Assembly (NCBI RefSeq): GCF_901875635.1
Contig: NZ_CABFMN010000074.1
Coordinates: 25,755 to 89,754, forward strand
DNA: 64,000 nt
DNA from: Xylophilus ampelinus
GTDB lineage: Bacteria; Pseudomonadota; Gammaproteobacteria; Burkholderiales; Burkholderiaceae_C
Direction of reading: 5' to 3'
Position numbers and translations under genes: made by a program
Notes under the pieces: generated by a model
The model's input: only the letters and a program-made list of their open reading frames with translations
What the model was told of the DNA's origin: nothing
The model's database searches: none
Part shown: positions 34,239 to 42,498 of the stretch, piece after piece
Numbering within the stretch: position 1 is the stretch's first letter
Layout of the letters: every line of letters begins with the position of its first letter

Positions 34239-34670
34239 TCAAGCCGGTTGTGCGGGCTCGGGCGCGAGCGGCCGCGGCCGCCCGTTCTCGTCGATCGCCA
34301 CGTAGGTCAGCGTGGCCTCGGTCACCTTCACGTACTCGCCCTGGTTGCGGATGCGTTCCGCGAAGACCTCGACTTTCACCGTGACCGAGGTGCGGCCCAC
34401 GCGGCTGACCGCGGCATAGAAGGACAGGATGTCGCCGATGCGCACCGGCTGCTTGAAGATGAACTCGTTGACGGCCACGGTGGCCATGCGTCCGTTGGCG
34501 TAGCGCGCCGGGAGCACCGAGCCGGCCAGGTCCACCTGCGCCATGACCCAGCCGCCGAAGATGTCGCCGTTGGCATTCGTGTCCCCGGGCATGGGGATCA
34601 CCTTGAGCACCAGTTCCATGTCGGCCGGCAGGCTCTTGAGGACGGCGGCGGGACTGGAAGAAGCGGACAT
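34239..34670 (-). CDS. Acyl-CoA thioesterase (YciA-like hot-dog)
   Basis: A 143-residue single hot-dog protein. The catalytic region is GDTNANGDIFGGWVMAQVDL, where the aspartate is characteristic of YciA-type thioesterases, and AVNEFIFKQPVRIGDILSFY and SVTVKVEVFAERIRNQGEYV follow. Such enzymes hydrolyse short and medium acyl-CoA in the cytoplasm. ATG 34670 gives MSASSSPAAVLKSL; a longer frame upstream has no family similarity. It is convergent to the enoyl-CoA hydratase and divergent from the lipoprotein gene with only 40 bases between starts. Confidence 0.9.
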   Translation of the reverse strand: MSASSSPAAVLKSLPADMELVLKVIPMPGDTNANGDIFGGWVMAQVDLAGSVLPARYANGRMATVAVNEFIFKQPVRIGDILSFYAAVSRVGRTSVTVKVEVFAERIRNQGEYVKVTEATLTYVAIDENGRPRPLAPEPAQPA

Positions 34671-34710
34671 CGGCACAATCTCGGCAACACGAAAACCACG
34701 ATTGTCCCGT

Positions 34711-35256
34711 ATGCGACGCCCCTGCGACGCGCTGTCTTCCTTGCTCCTTGCCTCCCGCCTCTCCCTCCTGCTGCCTGTGACGGCGTTGCTGCTGATGGCA
34801 GGCTGCGCAGGCGCGCCGCCTGCCCAGCGAACCGATTCATCGGTGGCGGCCGCCCCTTCCCCCACGCGCGCCCAGGCGTTGCAGGCCGACGCCATCGGCG
34901 CGCGCGTGCGCTGGTACGGCGGCATCGATCGCGTCCAGGCGCGTGACGACGGGCGCGACTGCTTCACGCTGCGTTACGGCCACACCGATGCGCAGGGCCG
35001 GCTTCAGTGGCCCGACGATCCACGCGAACTGCATCCCTTCGTCGCCTGCGGCCCGGGGCGCTACGAGCGCGGGCTGGTCGAGCCCTTCACGGTGCTGCGC
35101 GTCGAGGGCCGCGTGGTCGGCCAGGCGACGGTCTGGGGCGTCCCGGCGCCGGTGCTCGAGATCGATGCGGTGCACCGCCTGTCGGACTGCCTGGCCAGCG
35201 AGACCGACTTCGTCGCCCATCCCGAATGCCGTTCGGGATTGCTGAGGCCGCAATGA
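34711..35256 (+). CDS. Slp-like outer membrane lipoprotein
   Basis: A 181-residue protein with a lipoprotein signal: a hydrophobic core (LLPVTALLLMAGC) and lipobox LMAGC with C32 as lipidation site. The mature part contains IGARVRWYGGIDRVQARDDG, CFTLRYGHTDAQGRLQWPDD and VEPFTVLRVEGRVVGQATVW, which recall the Slp starvation-lipoprotein family. Role is unknown. The stop overlaps the ABC exporter start by four bases (ATGA), so the two are translationally coupled. The Slp label is moderately sure; the lipoprotein nature is clear. Confidence 0.75.
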   Translation: MRRPCDALSSLLLASRLSLLLPVTALLLMAGCAGAPPAQRTDSSVAAAPSPTRAQALQADAIGARVRWYGGIDRVQARDDGRDCFTLRYGHTDAQGRLQWPDDPRELHPFVACGPGRYERGLVEPFTVLRVEGRVVGQATVWGVPAPVLEIDAVHRLSDCLASETDFVAHPECRSGLLRPQ

Positions 35257-37073
35257 GGTCGCTCGCCCATCCTCCCGCCGATCCCGCCACCGCCGCGGTG
35301 GCAGGCCCGCGCTCCGATGCCGCCACGCTGCGGCGCCTGTTCCCCTACCTCTGGCAGTACAAGTGGCGCGTGTTCGCCGCGCTGGCATTCATGGTCGGCG
35401 CCAAGGTGGCGAACGTCGGCGTGCCGGTGCTGCTGAAGAACCTGGTCGACCGCATGACGCTCAAGCCCGGCGACCCGGCGGTGCTGCTGGTGGTGCCGGT
35501 GGCGCTGCTGGTGGCCTACGGGCTGCTGCGCTTTTCCACCGCACTCTTCACCGAACTGCGCGAACTGGTCTTCGCCAAGGCGACCGAGGGCGCGTCGCGC
35601 AGCATCTCGCTGGAGGTGTTTCGCCACCTGCATGCGCTGTCGCTGCGCTTCCACCTCGAGCGCCAGACCGGCGGCATGACGCGCGACATCGAGCGCGGCA
35701 CGCAGGCCGTGCACTCGCTCATCTCGTACTCGCTCTACAGCATCGTGCCCACGCTGATCGAGCTGTCGCTGGTGCTGGGCATCCTGGCGGTGAAGTTCGA
35801 CGCCTGGTTCGCCGTCATCACCGGCATCGCGCTGGTGATCTACATCGGCTTCACCGTCACGGTGACCGAGTGGCGCACCCAGTTCCGCAAGATGATGAAC
35901 GAGCTGGGCTCCAAGGCGCAGAGCCGGGCCATCGACTCGCTGCTGAACTACGAGACGGTGAAGTACTTCAACAACGAGGACTTCGAGACGCGTCGCTACG
36001 ACGAGAACCTGGAGCGCTACCGCCGGGCCGCCGTCAAGAGCCAGACCACGCTGTCGCTGCTCAACACCGGCCAGCAGATGCTCATCGCCGTGAGCCTGGT
36101 GGCGATGCTCTGGCGCGCCACGCAAGGTGTGGTGGACGGGCGCATGACGCTGGGCGACCTGGTGATGGTCAACGCCTTCATGATCCAGCTGTACATCCCG
36201 CTGAATTTCCTGGGCGTGATCTACCGCGAGATCAAGCAGAACCTGGTCGACCTGGAGAAGATGTTCGCCCTGCTCGAGCGCGATCGCGAGGTGGCCGATG
36301 CGCCGGGCGCGCGGCCGCTGGACACGCACGACGCCACCGTGCGCTTCGAGGGCGTGCGCTTCGCCTACGAGCCGGCGCGGCCGATCCTGCACGGGGTAAG
36401 CTTCGAAATCCCGGCCGGCAAGACCGTGGCGGTGGTGGGACCCTCGGGCTCGGGCAAGTCCACGCTCGCGCGCCTGCTCTACCGCTTCTACGACATCCAG
36501 GAAGGCCACATCCGCATCGGCGGCCAGGACATCCGCAGCGTCACCCAGTCCAGCCTGCGCCAGGCGATCGGCATCGTGCCGCAGGACACGGTGCTCTTCA
36601 ACGACACCATCGCCTACAACATCGCCTACGGCCGACCCGGTGCCACGCACGAGGAGGTGGTGGCTGCCGCGAAGGCGGCGCGCATCGACGGCTTCATCGC
36701 CGGCCTGCCGCTGGGCTACGAGACGGTGGTCGGCGAGCGCGGGCTCAAGCTGTCGGGCGGCGAGAAGCAGCGCGTGGCCATCGCGCGCACGCTGCTCAAG
36801 GACCCGCCGGTCCTGATCTTCGACGAAGCCACCTCGGCGCTGGATTCGGCCAACGAGCGCGCCATCCAGGCCGAGCTGGCGAGCGCCTCGCGCAACAAGA
36901 CCACGCTGGTCATCGCGCACCGGCTGTCGACGGTGGTGGATGCGCACGAGATCCTCGTGCTCGAAGCCGGCGTGATCGTCGAGCGCGGCACGCACGCCCA
37001 GCTGCTGGCACTCGGCGGGCGCTATGCGCAGATGTGGGCGCTGCAGAAGGTCGACGCCGCCCCGATGCTGTGA
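35253..37073 (+). CDS. Atm1-type ABC exporter (fused membrane and ATPase domains)
   Basis: A 606-residue half-transporter. Six membrane segments cover about residues 30-340 (WRVFAALAFMVGAKVANVGV; SYSLYSIVPTLIELSLVLGI). The AIDSLLNYETVKYFNNEDFE stretch near 230 is the Atm1/HMT1 signature. The ATPase domain has GPSGSGKST near 396, LSGGEKQRVAIART near 499 and LIFDEATSALDSANERA near 520. Related exporters move glutathione conjugates or metal-glutathione complexes out of the cytoplasm and are linked to iron-sulfur or heavy-metal homeostasis. It overlaps the upstream lipoprotein gene. Confidence 0.93.
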   Translation: MRSLAHPPADPATAAVAGPRSDAATLRRLFPYLWQYKWRVFAALAFMVGAKVANVGVPVLLKNLVDRMTLKPGDPAVLLVVPVALLVAYGLLRFSTALFTELRELVFAKATEGASRSISLEVFRHLHALSLRFHLERQTGGMTRDIERGTQAVHSLISYSLYSIVPTLIELSLVLGILAVKFDAWFAVITGIALVIYIGFTVTVTEWRTQFRKMMNELGSKAQSRAIDSLLNYETVKYFNNEDFETRRYDENLERYRRAAVKSQTTLSLLNTGQQMLIAVSLVAMLWRATQGVVDGRMTLGDLVMVNAFMIQLYIPLNFLGVIYREIKQNLVDLEKMFALLERDREVADAPGARPLDTHDATVRFEGVRFAYEPARPILHGVSFEIPAGKTVAVVGPSGSGKSTLARLLYRFYDIQEGHIRIGGQDIRSVTQSSLRQAIGIVPQDTVLFNDTIAYNIAYGRPGATHEEVVAAAKAARIDGFIAGLPLGYETVVGERGLKLSGGEKQRVAIARTLLKDPPVLIFDEATSALDSANERAIQAELASASRNKTTLVIAHRLSTVVDAHEILVLEAGVIVERGTHAQLLALGGRYAQMWALQKVDAAPML

Positions 37074-37079
37074 TTGCCA

Positions 37080-37141
37080 TTTCAGATCAAAAAGGCCCGA
37101 AACGCCCGTCCCGACTGCGCGAGCTGCTATCGTTTCAGGAG
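37080..37141 (+). repeat. Dispersed repeat, variant with AACGCCCGTCC core
   Basis: Ordered blocks AACGCCCGTCC, ACTGCGCGAG and GCTATCGTTTCAGGAGC match the reverse-oriented copy at 9310-9362. The AGGAG at its 3' end is nine bases from the GTG start of the next gene and probably serves as its ribosome-binding site. Confidence 0.65.
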
Positions 37142-37149
37142 CATCCCAA

Positions 37150-38088
37150 GTGACCGAGAAGATTCCGCTGCTGGTGCTCACCAGCCTGATTCCCGAACAC
37201 CAGGCCCAGATCGGCGAGGTGTACGAGCTGATCTACGCCCCCACCGCGGCCGAGCGACCCGGCGCCGTGGCCGCCAACGCGCAGCGCATCCGCGCCGTAC
37301 TGACCATCGGCGTCGTCGGCATCACGCCCGAGGAAGTGGCCGCCATGCCGGCGCTCGAGCTGGTGTGCTGCCTGGGCGCCGGCTTCGAGTGCCTGCCGAT
37401 GGATGCGCTGCGCGCCCGCGGCATCGCCACTGCCAACGGCTCCGGCACCAACGACGACTGCGTGGCCGACCACGCCTTCGGCCTGCTCATCGGCATCGTG
37501 CGCGGCATGCGCATGCTCGACCGCCAGTGCCGCGAGGGCATCTGGCGCGAGGCGATCCCGCAGCCGCCCAACGTCTCGGGCAAGAAGCTGGGCATCTTCG
37601 GCCTGGGCACCATCGGGCAGAAGATCGCCAAGCGCGCCGCCGGTTTCGACCTCGAGATCGGCTACCACAACCGCAGCGCGCGGCCCGAGCTGCCGCACCG
37701 CTACTTCGACAGCCTGCTCGCGCTGGCGCAGTGGTGCGACTTCCTCGTGTGCGCCGCGCCCGGCGGCCCGGCCACGCGCCACGCGGTCGACGCGCAGGTG
37801 CTCGACGCGCTCGGCCCGCAGGGCTTCCTCGTCAACATCGGCCGCGGCAGCGTGGTCGACACCGAGGCCCTGGCCGCGGCCTTGCGAGAAGGGCGCATCG
37901 CCGGCGCGGGCCTCGACGTGTACGAGAGCGAGCCGAAGCCGCCCGTGCAGCTCATCGGGCTGGACAACCTCTACATCACGCCGCACATGGCCGGCTGGTC
38001 GCCCGAGGCCACGCAGGCCAGCGTGAACCGCTTCATGGCCAACGCCGAAGGCCATTTCTCCGGACGCGGCGTCGTCTCGCCGATCTGA
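37150..38088 (+). CDS. 2-hydroxyacid dehydrogenase (glyoxylate/hydroxypyruvate reductase-like)
   Basis: A 312-residue D-2-hydroxyacid dehydrogenase. The NAD-binding loop KLGIFGLGTIGQKIAKRAAG is near residues 146-165. The catalytic arginine is in LVNIGRGSVVDTEALA, the glutamate in DVYESEPKPP and the histidine in TPHMAGWSPEA. The N-terminal LVCCLGAGFECLPMDALRAR and GIATANGSGTNDDCVADHAF fit the GhrB/GyaR group. It probably reduces glyoxylate, hydroxypyruvate or a related ketoacid with NAD(P)H. GTG at 37150 is chosen because AGGAG precedes it; that site lies in a dispersed repeat. Confidence 0.88.
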   Translation: MTEKIPLLVLTSLIPEHQAQIGEVYELIYAPTAAERPGAVAANAQRIRAVLTIGVVGITPEEVAAMPALELVCCLGAGFECLPMDALRARGIATANGSGTNDDCVADHAFGLLIGIVRGMRMLDRQCREGIWREAIPQPPNVSGKKLGIFGLGTIGQKIAKRAAGFDLEIGYHNRSARPELPHRYFDSLLALAQWCDFLVCAAPGGPATRHAVDAQVLDALGPQGFLVNIGRGSVVDTEALAAALREGRIAGAGLDVYESEPKPPVQLIGLDNLYITPHMAGWSPEATQASVNRFMANAEGHFSGRGVVSPI

Positions 38089-38104
38089 TCCTTCAGGGCT
38101 CGCC

Positions 38105-39607
38105 ATGCACGTCTTCATCGCCGGCTTCCAGCACGAGACCAACACCTTCGCGCCGACGAAGGCCGACTGGGCCGCCTTCGAGGCCGGCGCCGGCTATCCG
38201 CCCTACCGGCGCGGGCCGGAGGTCGTCGAGGCCTACCGCGGCAAGGGCCTGCCCGTCGGCGGCTTCATCGACGCCGCCGAGGCGCAGGGCTGGACGCTGG
38301 CGGCCTCGGTCTGGGCGGGTGCCAATCCGTCCGCGCACGTCACGCGCGACGCCTTCGAACGGATTGCCGGCGAGATCCTCGAGGACCTGGGCCGGGCGCA
38401 GCGCGCGGGCGGCGTGGACGCGATCTTCCTCGACCTGCACGGCGCCGCCGTGGCCGAGCACCTGGACGACCCCGAGGGCGAGCTGCTGGCCCGCCTGCGC
38501 GCCGCCGTCGGTGCGCAGGTGCCGATCGTCGCCAGCCTGGACCTGCATGCGAACGTCAGCGCGCGAATGCTCGACGCGGCCGATGCGCTGGTGGCCTACC
38601 GCACTTACCCGCACGTGGACATGGCCGACACCGGGCGCCTGGCGGCCACGCTGCTGGCGCGCCGTGTCGCGCGCGGCCGTCGCGAGACGCTGGCAGTGCG
38701 CCGACTCGACTTCCTGCTGCCGCTGAACGTGCAGAGCACCATGACCGCGCCGGCCGACGTGGTCTACGACACGCTGCGTGCGCTGGACGCGGCGCACGGC
38801 ACCGTGCTGAGCTTCGCCACCGGCTTTCCCGCGGCCGACATCGCCGAGTGCGGCCCGGTCGTGTGGGCCTACGGCGACGCGGCCCAGGCTGCGGTGGACG
38901 CGCTGTTTGCGCGCATCGACCAGCCGCGCGCCCAGTGGCGCCTCGACCTGAAGACGCCGGCCGAGGCGGTGCAAGCCGCGCTGGATGTCGCCGCGGACGG
39001 TGCCGGCCCCGTCGTCATCGCCGACACGCAGGACAACCCCGGCGCCGGCGGCGACAGCAACACCACGGGGCTGCTGCACGCGCTGCTCGCCGCCGGCGCG
39101 GGCACGCGTTTCCCCGGCCAGGTGGCGCTGGGGCTGCTGGCCGACCCGGAGGCTGCGGCGGCAGCCCATGCCGCCGGCGAAGGCGCGCGGGTCGAACTTC
39201 GGCTGGGCCGCGCGGTGCCGACCTGGGGCGGGCAGTTCAGCGAACCGCCGGTGCCGGTACAGGCCACGGTGCGCCGCCTCTCCGATGGCGAGGTGGTGCT
39301 GCTGGGCCCGATGGGCATGGGCGGCAGGGTGTCGCTCGGGCCCTGCGCCTGCCTCGAGGTGCAGGGCGTGCTGGTCGGCGTGAGCACGCGCAAGACTCAG
39401 ATGCTGGACCGCGCGCTGTTCCGTTTCCTGGGCATCGAACCCGAGCGGATGCGGGTGCTGGTGGTGAAGAGCTCGGTGCATTTCCGCGCCGACTTCGCGC
39501 CCATCGCCAGCACCATCCTGGTGGCGAAGGCGCCGGGGCCGATGGCGGCCGACCCGGCCGACCTGCCGTGGACGCGGCTGCCGTCCACGATGGCGCTGCG
39601 TCCCTGA
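38105..39607 (+). CDS. M81 family metallopeptidase (MlrC-like)
   Basis: A 500-residue protein of the MlrC/M81 family. The N-terminal metal-site region reads VFIAGFQHETNTFAPTKADW, and further family marks are IFLDLHGAAVAEHLDDPEGE, VASLDLHANVSARML, AYRTYPHVDMADTG and, in the C-terminal half, IADTQDNPGAGGDSNTTGLL. MlrC hydrolyses linearised microcystin peptides in sphingomonads, but most family members are in organisms that never see microcystin and their natural substrates are unknown. It starts 17 bases after the hydroxyacid dehydrogenase gene, so the two are likely co-transcribed. A small amide or ureide-type substrate is possible. Confidence 0.9.
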   Translation: MHVFIAGFQHETNTFAPTKADWAAFEAGAGYPPYRRGPEVVEAYRGKGLPVGGFIDAAEAQGWTLAASVWAGANPSAHVTRDAFERIAGEILEDLGRAQRAGGVDAIFLDLHGAAVAEHLDDPEGELLARLRAAVGAQVPIVASLDLHANVSARMLDAADALVAYRTYPHVDMADTGRLAATLLARRVARGRRETLAVRRLDFLLPLNVQSTMTAPADVVYDTLRALDAAHGTVLSFATGFPAADIAECGPVVWAYGDAAQAAVDALFARIDQPRAQWRLDLKTPAEAVQAALDVAADGAGPVVIADTQDNPGAGGDSNTTGLLHALLAAGAGTRFPGQVALGLLADPEAAAAAHAAGEGARVELRLGRAVPTWGGQFSEPPVPVQATVRRLSDGEVVLLGPMGMGGRVSLGPCACLEVQGVLVGVSTRKTQMLDRALFRFLGIEPERMRVLVVKSSVHFRADFAPIASTILVAKAPGPMAADPADLPWTRLPSTMALRP

Positions 39608-39618
39608 ATCTCGAAGGC

Positions 39619-41076
39619 TCAGCCCTCGGTGAGCGAGGCCAGTGCCGGCGGCCGCAGCGCCGACCACGGGCAGGCGTCGTCGTAGGCCTGGCCCGCACCG
39701 AGCACCGCGAGGTCGGCGTTCACCGGCCCGGCCAGCTGCAGGCCCATCGGCAGGCCCTGCGGGCCGAAGCCGGCGCGCAGGTTCAGCGTGGGCAGGCCGG
39801 CCAGCGTGAAGGGCGTGACGATCTCCATCCAGCGGTGGTAGGTGTCGCTGGGCACGTCGGCCACGCGATCGGGCCAGTGCAACTCGGCGTCGAAGGGATA
39901 GACCTGCGCCGTCGGCGCGGCGACGAGGTCGAAGCGCTCGAACAGGCGCAGGAAGGCGCGGTAGACGTTGGAGCGGTAAATCGACGCCTGGTACAGCGAG
40001 GCCGCATCCAGGTGGCGGCTCTGGTCGATCTCCCACAGCGCCTCGGGCTTGACCTGGGCGCGGTGCTTCGGGTCGGCAACCAGTGCACCGAGCTTGCCGC
40101 CGACCAGCAGTTGCCGCAGCCGCAGCCAGGCCGTCCAGTTCTGCTCGCGCGGGACGTCGAGCGTGCAGGCTTCGACATGGGCGCCCAGGTCGACGAAGGT
40201 CTTCAGCGCCGCTTCGCACAGCGGCAGGATGCCGGGCGCGGTCGGCAGATCGGGCCACAGGCTCCCGAGCCAGCCGATGCGCAGACCCTTGACCTGCGTG
40301 GGAAGGCGCAGGTCGTCGGGCGCGGGCAGCGCCTGAGGCAGGGACAGCGGCAGCCGTGGGTCGGGGCCGGCCTGCACGCACAGCAGCCGGGCCGTGTCCT
40401 CGACCGTTCGTCCCATGGGGCCGTCGGTGCCCAATTGCTGGAAGAAGAGCTCGTCGTCGGGGCCACCGGGCACGCGCCCGCGCGAGGGCCGGAAGCCGAT
40501 GACGTTGTTGAAGGCCGCGGGGTTGCGCAGCGAACCCATCATGTCGCTGCCGTCGGCCACGGGCAGCATGCCGAGCGCCAGCGCCACGGCCGCGCCGCCG
40601 CTGCTGCCACCCGCGGACTTCGACGGGTTCCACGCATTGCGGGTGGTGCCGAAGACGGTGTTGTAGGTGTTCGAACCCAGTCCGAACTCGGGCGTGTTGC
40701 TCTTGCCGATCATGATCGCGCCGGCAGCCCGGGCGCGCGCGACGTGCGGGCTGTCCTGTCGCGCCGGGCTCTTCGGCGTGAGCGGCGAGCCCATCGAGGT
40801 CGGCAGGCCGGCGCAGTGGCTCAGGTCCTTGGGCGCGAAAGGAAAGCCGTGCATCCAGCCGGCGCGCTCACCGCGTGCCAGGCGGGCGTCGCAGGCATCG
40901 GCCTCGGCGCGCAGTTCTTCGGGCGGGCGCAGCGCGACGAGGGCGTTGAAGCGCGGGTTGAGCGCGTCGATGCGCGCCAAGGTCGCGTCCATGAGTTCGC
41001 GGGCGCTGCAGTCGCGGCAGGCGATGCGGCGCGACAGTTCGGTGGCGCTGAGGTCGAGCAGTTCGGTGGCGGGCAT
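39619..41076 (-). CDS. Amidase (amidase-signature family)
   Basis: A 485-residue amidase-signature enzyme. The Ser-Ser-Lys triad is visible: K83 in FPFAPKDLSHCAG, S158 in KSAGGSSGGAAVALALG and S182 in GSDMMGSLRNPAAFNN. Length is normal for the family, which hydrolyses amides to acid and ammonia in the cytoplasm. The ATG at 41076 (MPATELLDLS) is preferred because it leaves 71 bases to the divergent LysR gene; an ATG at 41136 would leave only 11. LysR-type regulators commonly control the divergent neighbour, so this amidase is its probable target. Its end is 11 bases from the convergent M81 gene. Confidence 0.9.
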   Translation of the reverse strand: MPATELLDLSATELSRRIACRDCSARELMDATLARIDALNPRFNALVALRPPEELRAEADACDARLARGERAGWMHGFPFAPKDLSHCAGLPTSMGSPLTPKSPARQDSPHVARARAAGAIMIGKSNTPEFGLGSNTYNTVFGTTRNAWNPSKSAGGSSGGAAVALALGMLPVADGSDMMGSLRNPAAFNNVIGFRPSRGRVPGGPDDELFFQQLGTDGPMGRTVEDTARLLCVQAGPDPRLPLSLPQALPAPDDLRLPTQVKGLRIGWLGSLWPDLPTAPGILPLCEAALKTFVDLGAHVEACTLDVPREQNWTAWLRLRQLLVGGKLGALVADPKHRAQVKPEALWEIDQSRHLDAASLYQASIYRSNVYRAFLRLFERFDLVAAPTAQVYPFDAELHWPDRVADVPSDTYHRWMEIVTPFTLAGLPTLNLRAGFGPQGLPMGLQLAGPVNADLAVLGAGQAYDDACPWSALRPPALASLTEG

Positions 41077-41147
41077 GGCGTCGGGGCGGGCGGGACGGGC
41101 GATGCCGCGCAGTATGAGCGCTGGCGCCGCAGCCATAATCCCGCCCC

Positions 41148-42131
41148 ATGGAAACCAAGTGGCTCGAGGACTTCGTGAGCCTCGCCGAGACCCGCAGCTT
41201 CAGCCGTTCGGCGCAGCTGCGGCACGTCACCCAGCCCGCGTTTTCGCGGCGCATCCAGGCGCTGGAGGGATGGGCCGGCACCGACCTGGTCGACCGCAGT
41301 TCCTACCCGACGCGGCTCACGCCCGCCGGCCAGACCCTGTACGGCCAGGCGCTGGAGATGCTGCAGGCCCTGCAGAGCACCCGCGCCATGCTGCGCGGCC
41401 ATTCGGCGGTGGCGCAGGACGTGATCGAGTTCGCCGTGCCGCACACGCTGGCCTTCACCTTCTTCCCGGCCTGGGTCACCAGCCTGCGCGAGCAGTTCGG
41501 GCCGCTCAAGAGCCGGCTTATTGCGTTGAACGTGCACGACGCGGTGATGCGCCTGGTCGAGGGCAACTGCGACCTGCTCATCGCCTACCACCACCCCTCC
41601 CAGCCGCTGCAGCTGGATGCCAACCGCTACGAGATGGTCCACCTCGGCGAGGAGGTGGTTGCGCCCTGGGTGCGGCCGGACGCCGACGGCGGTCCCCGCT
41701 ACCGGCTTCCGGGCCAGGCCGGCCGGCCGCTGCCCTACCTGGGCTATGCGCCGGGCGCCTACCTGGGCCGGCTGGTGGACCAGTTGCTGAAATCCTCCGG
41801 CACGCCGATCCACCTCGACCGGGTGTACGAGACCGACATGGCGGAAGGCCTGAAGGTCATGGCCCTCGAGGGGCATGGCATCGCCTTCCTGCCGGAGAGC
41901 GCCGTGCGCAAGGAAGTGCGTGCCCGCAAGCTGGTGAGCGCCCTGCCGCCCGACATGGGACCGCTCGAGGCAACGATGGAGGTGCGCGCCTACCGGGAGC
42001 GTCCGGGCGCCGCGGCCAGCGCCAAGCCAGCCACCCGCGCGGCCCGCGGCGACGTCAGCCTGCAGCCCAGGCGCGCGGCCGATGCCCTCTGGGCTTATCT
42101 CGTGAGCACGCAGGCGGCGGCGAAGGCCTAG
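41148..42131 (+). CDS. LysR-family transcriptional regulator
   Basis: A 327-residue LysR protein. The N-terminal HTH is WLEDFVSLAETRSFSRSAQL followed by VTQPAFSRRIQALEGWAGTD, and the effector domain spans about 90-300 (VIEFAVPHTLAFTFFPAWVT; GHGIAFLPESAVRKEVRARK). The sequence RHVTQPAFSRRIQALE is typical of the group that includes HypT-like regulators. It diverges from the amidase gene. A 170-bp palindromic element overlaps its final codons and stop codon. Confidence 0.92.
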   Translation: METKWLEDFVSLAETRSFSRSAQLRHVTQPAFSRRIQALEGWAGTDLVDRSSYPTRLTPAGQTLYGQALEMLQALQSTRAMLRGHSAVAQDVIEFAVPHTLAFTFFPAWVTSLREQFGPLKSRLIALNVHDAVMRLVEGNCDLLIAYHHPSQPLQLDANRYEMVHLGEEVVAPWVRPDADGGPRYRLPGQAGRPLPYLGYAPGAYLGRLVDQLLKSSGTPIHLDRVYETDMAEGLKVMALEGHGIAFLPESAVRKEVRARKLVSALPPDMGPLEATMEVRAYRERPGAAASAKPATRAARGDVSLQPRRAADALWAYLVSTQAAAKA

Positions 42132-42296
42132 GGATGTTCTTCACGAATCGAGTGGATGGGTGCGCTGCGGATCGGGATGGGATGCGGGGGCGCAAAACGC
42201 AGCCATAGCCATTGCTATGGCGAGGCTTTGCAATCCCGCAGACCGCCGAGGCCGCGGATGCACACGTCGCGAGCATCCGTGAAGAGCATCCCTAGG
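42127..42296. repeat. Large palindromic element with 18-bp terminal inverted repeats
   Basis: CCTAGGGATGTTCTTCAC at 42127-42144 and GTGAAGAGCATCCCTAGG at 42279-42296 are inverted copies with one mismatch. A perfect hairpin CCATAGC-CATT-GCTATGG sits inside at 42203-42220, and the flanks GCAAAACGC / GGCTTTGC pair partly. The element starts inside the last codons of the lysR gene. No open frame of note is inside. It looks like a miniature repeat or a very strong structured RNA/DNA site. Confidence 0.75.
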
Positions 42297-42498
42297 GTTT
42301 ACCAGCGGTTCAGGGGCAGTGGCCGCACCGGCGCCGACTGGCGACGCGACCCTATGATTTTCGTGCATCGTCGCGTCCGCATACGGCATTGGTGTTGCCG
42401 GAATGTGACCCCTACAGTCGCGCGCTGTCTGCTGTCGCACCCCAAGTCCACGCCCGCCGGGCGTGCGTGAATCGAGGAACCCCCAGGAACGCGCTGCC
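42297..42498 (+). other. Leader region of aspA, no gene seen
   Basis: With the palindromic element to its left, the whole gap 42132-42498 is 367 bases without a gene. This part should contain the aspA promoter. AT-rich stretches around 42353-42400 (TATGATTTTCGTGCATCG) could hold promoter elements, but no clear -35/-10 pair was found. CCCCCAGGAAC precedes the aspA start with a weak AGGA. Confidence 0.5.

Noticed and set aside
35061..37181. Minus-strand frame of 706 codons opposite the Atm1-type exporter
   Set aside because: It is an antisense shadow with no hydrophobic segments or motifs; the exporter on the plus strand accounts for the region.
38105..39607. Microcystin degradation capacity from the MlrC-like protein
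   Set aside because: No mlrA, mlrB or mlrD genes are present, and M81 proteins are widespread in bacteria without microcystin metabolism. Only the family name is kept.
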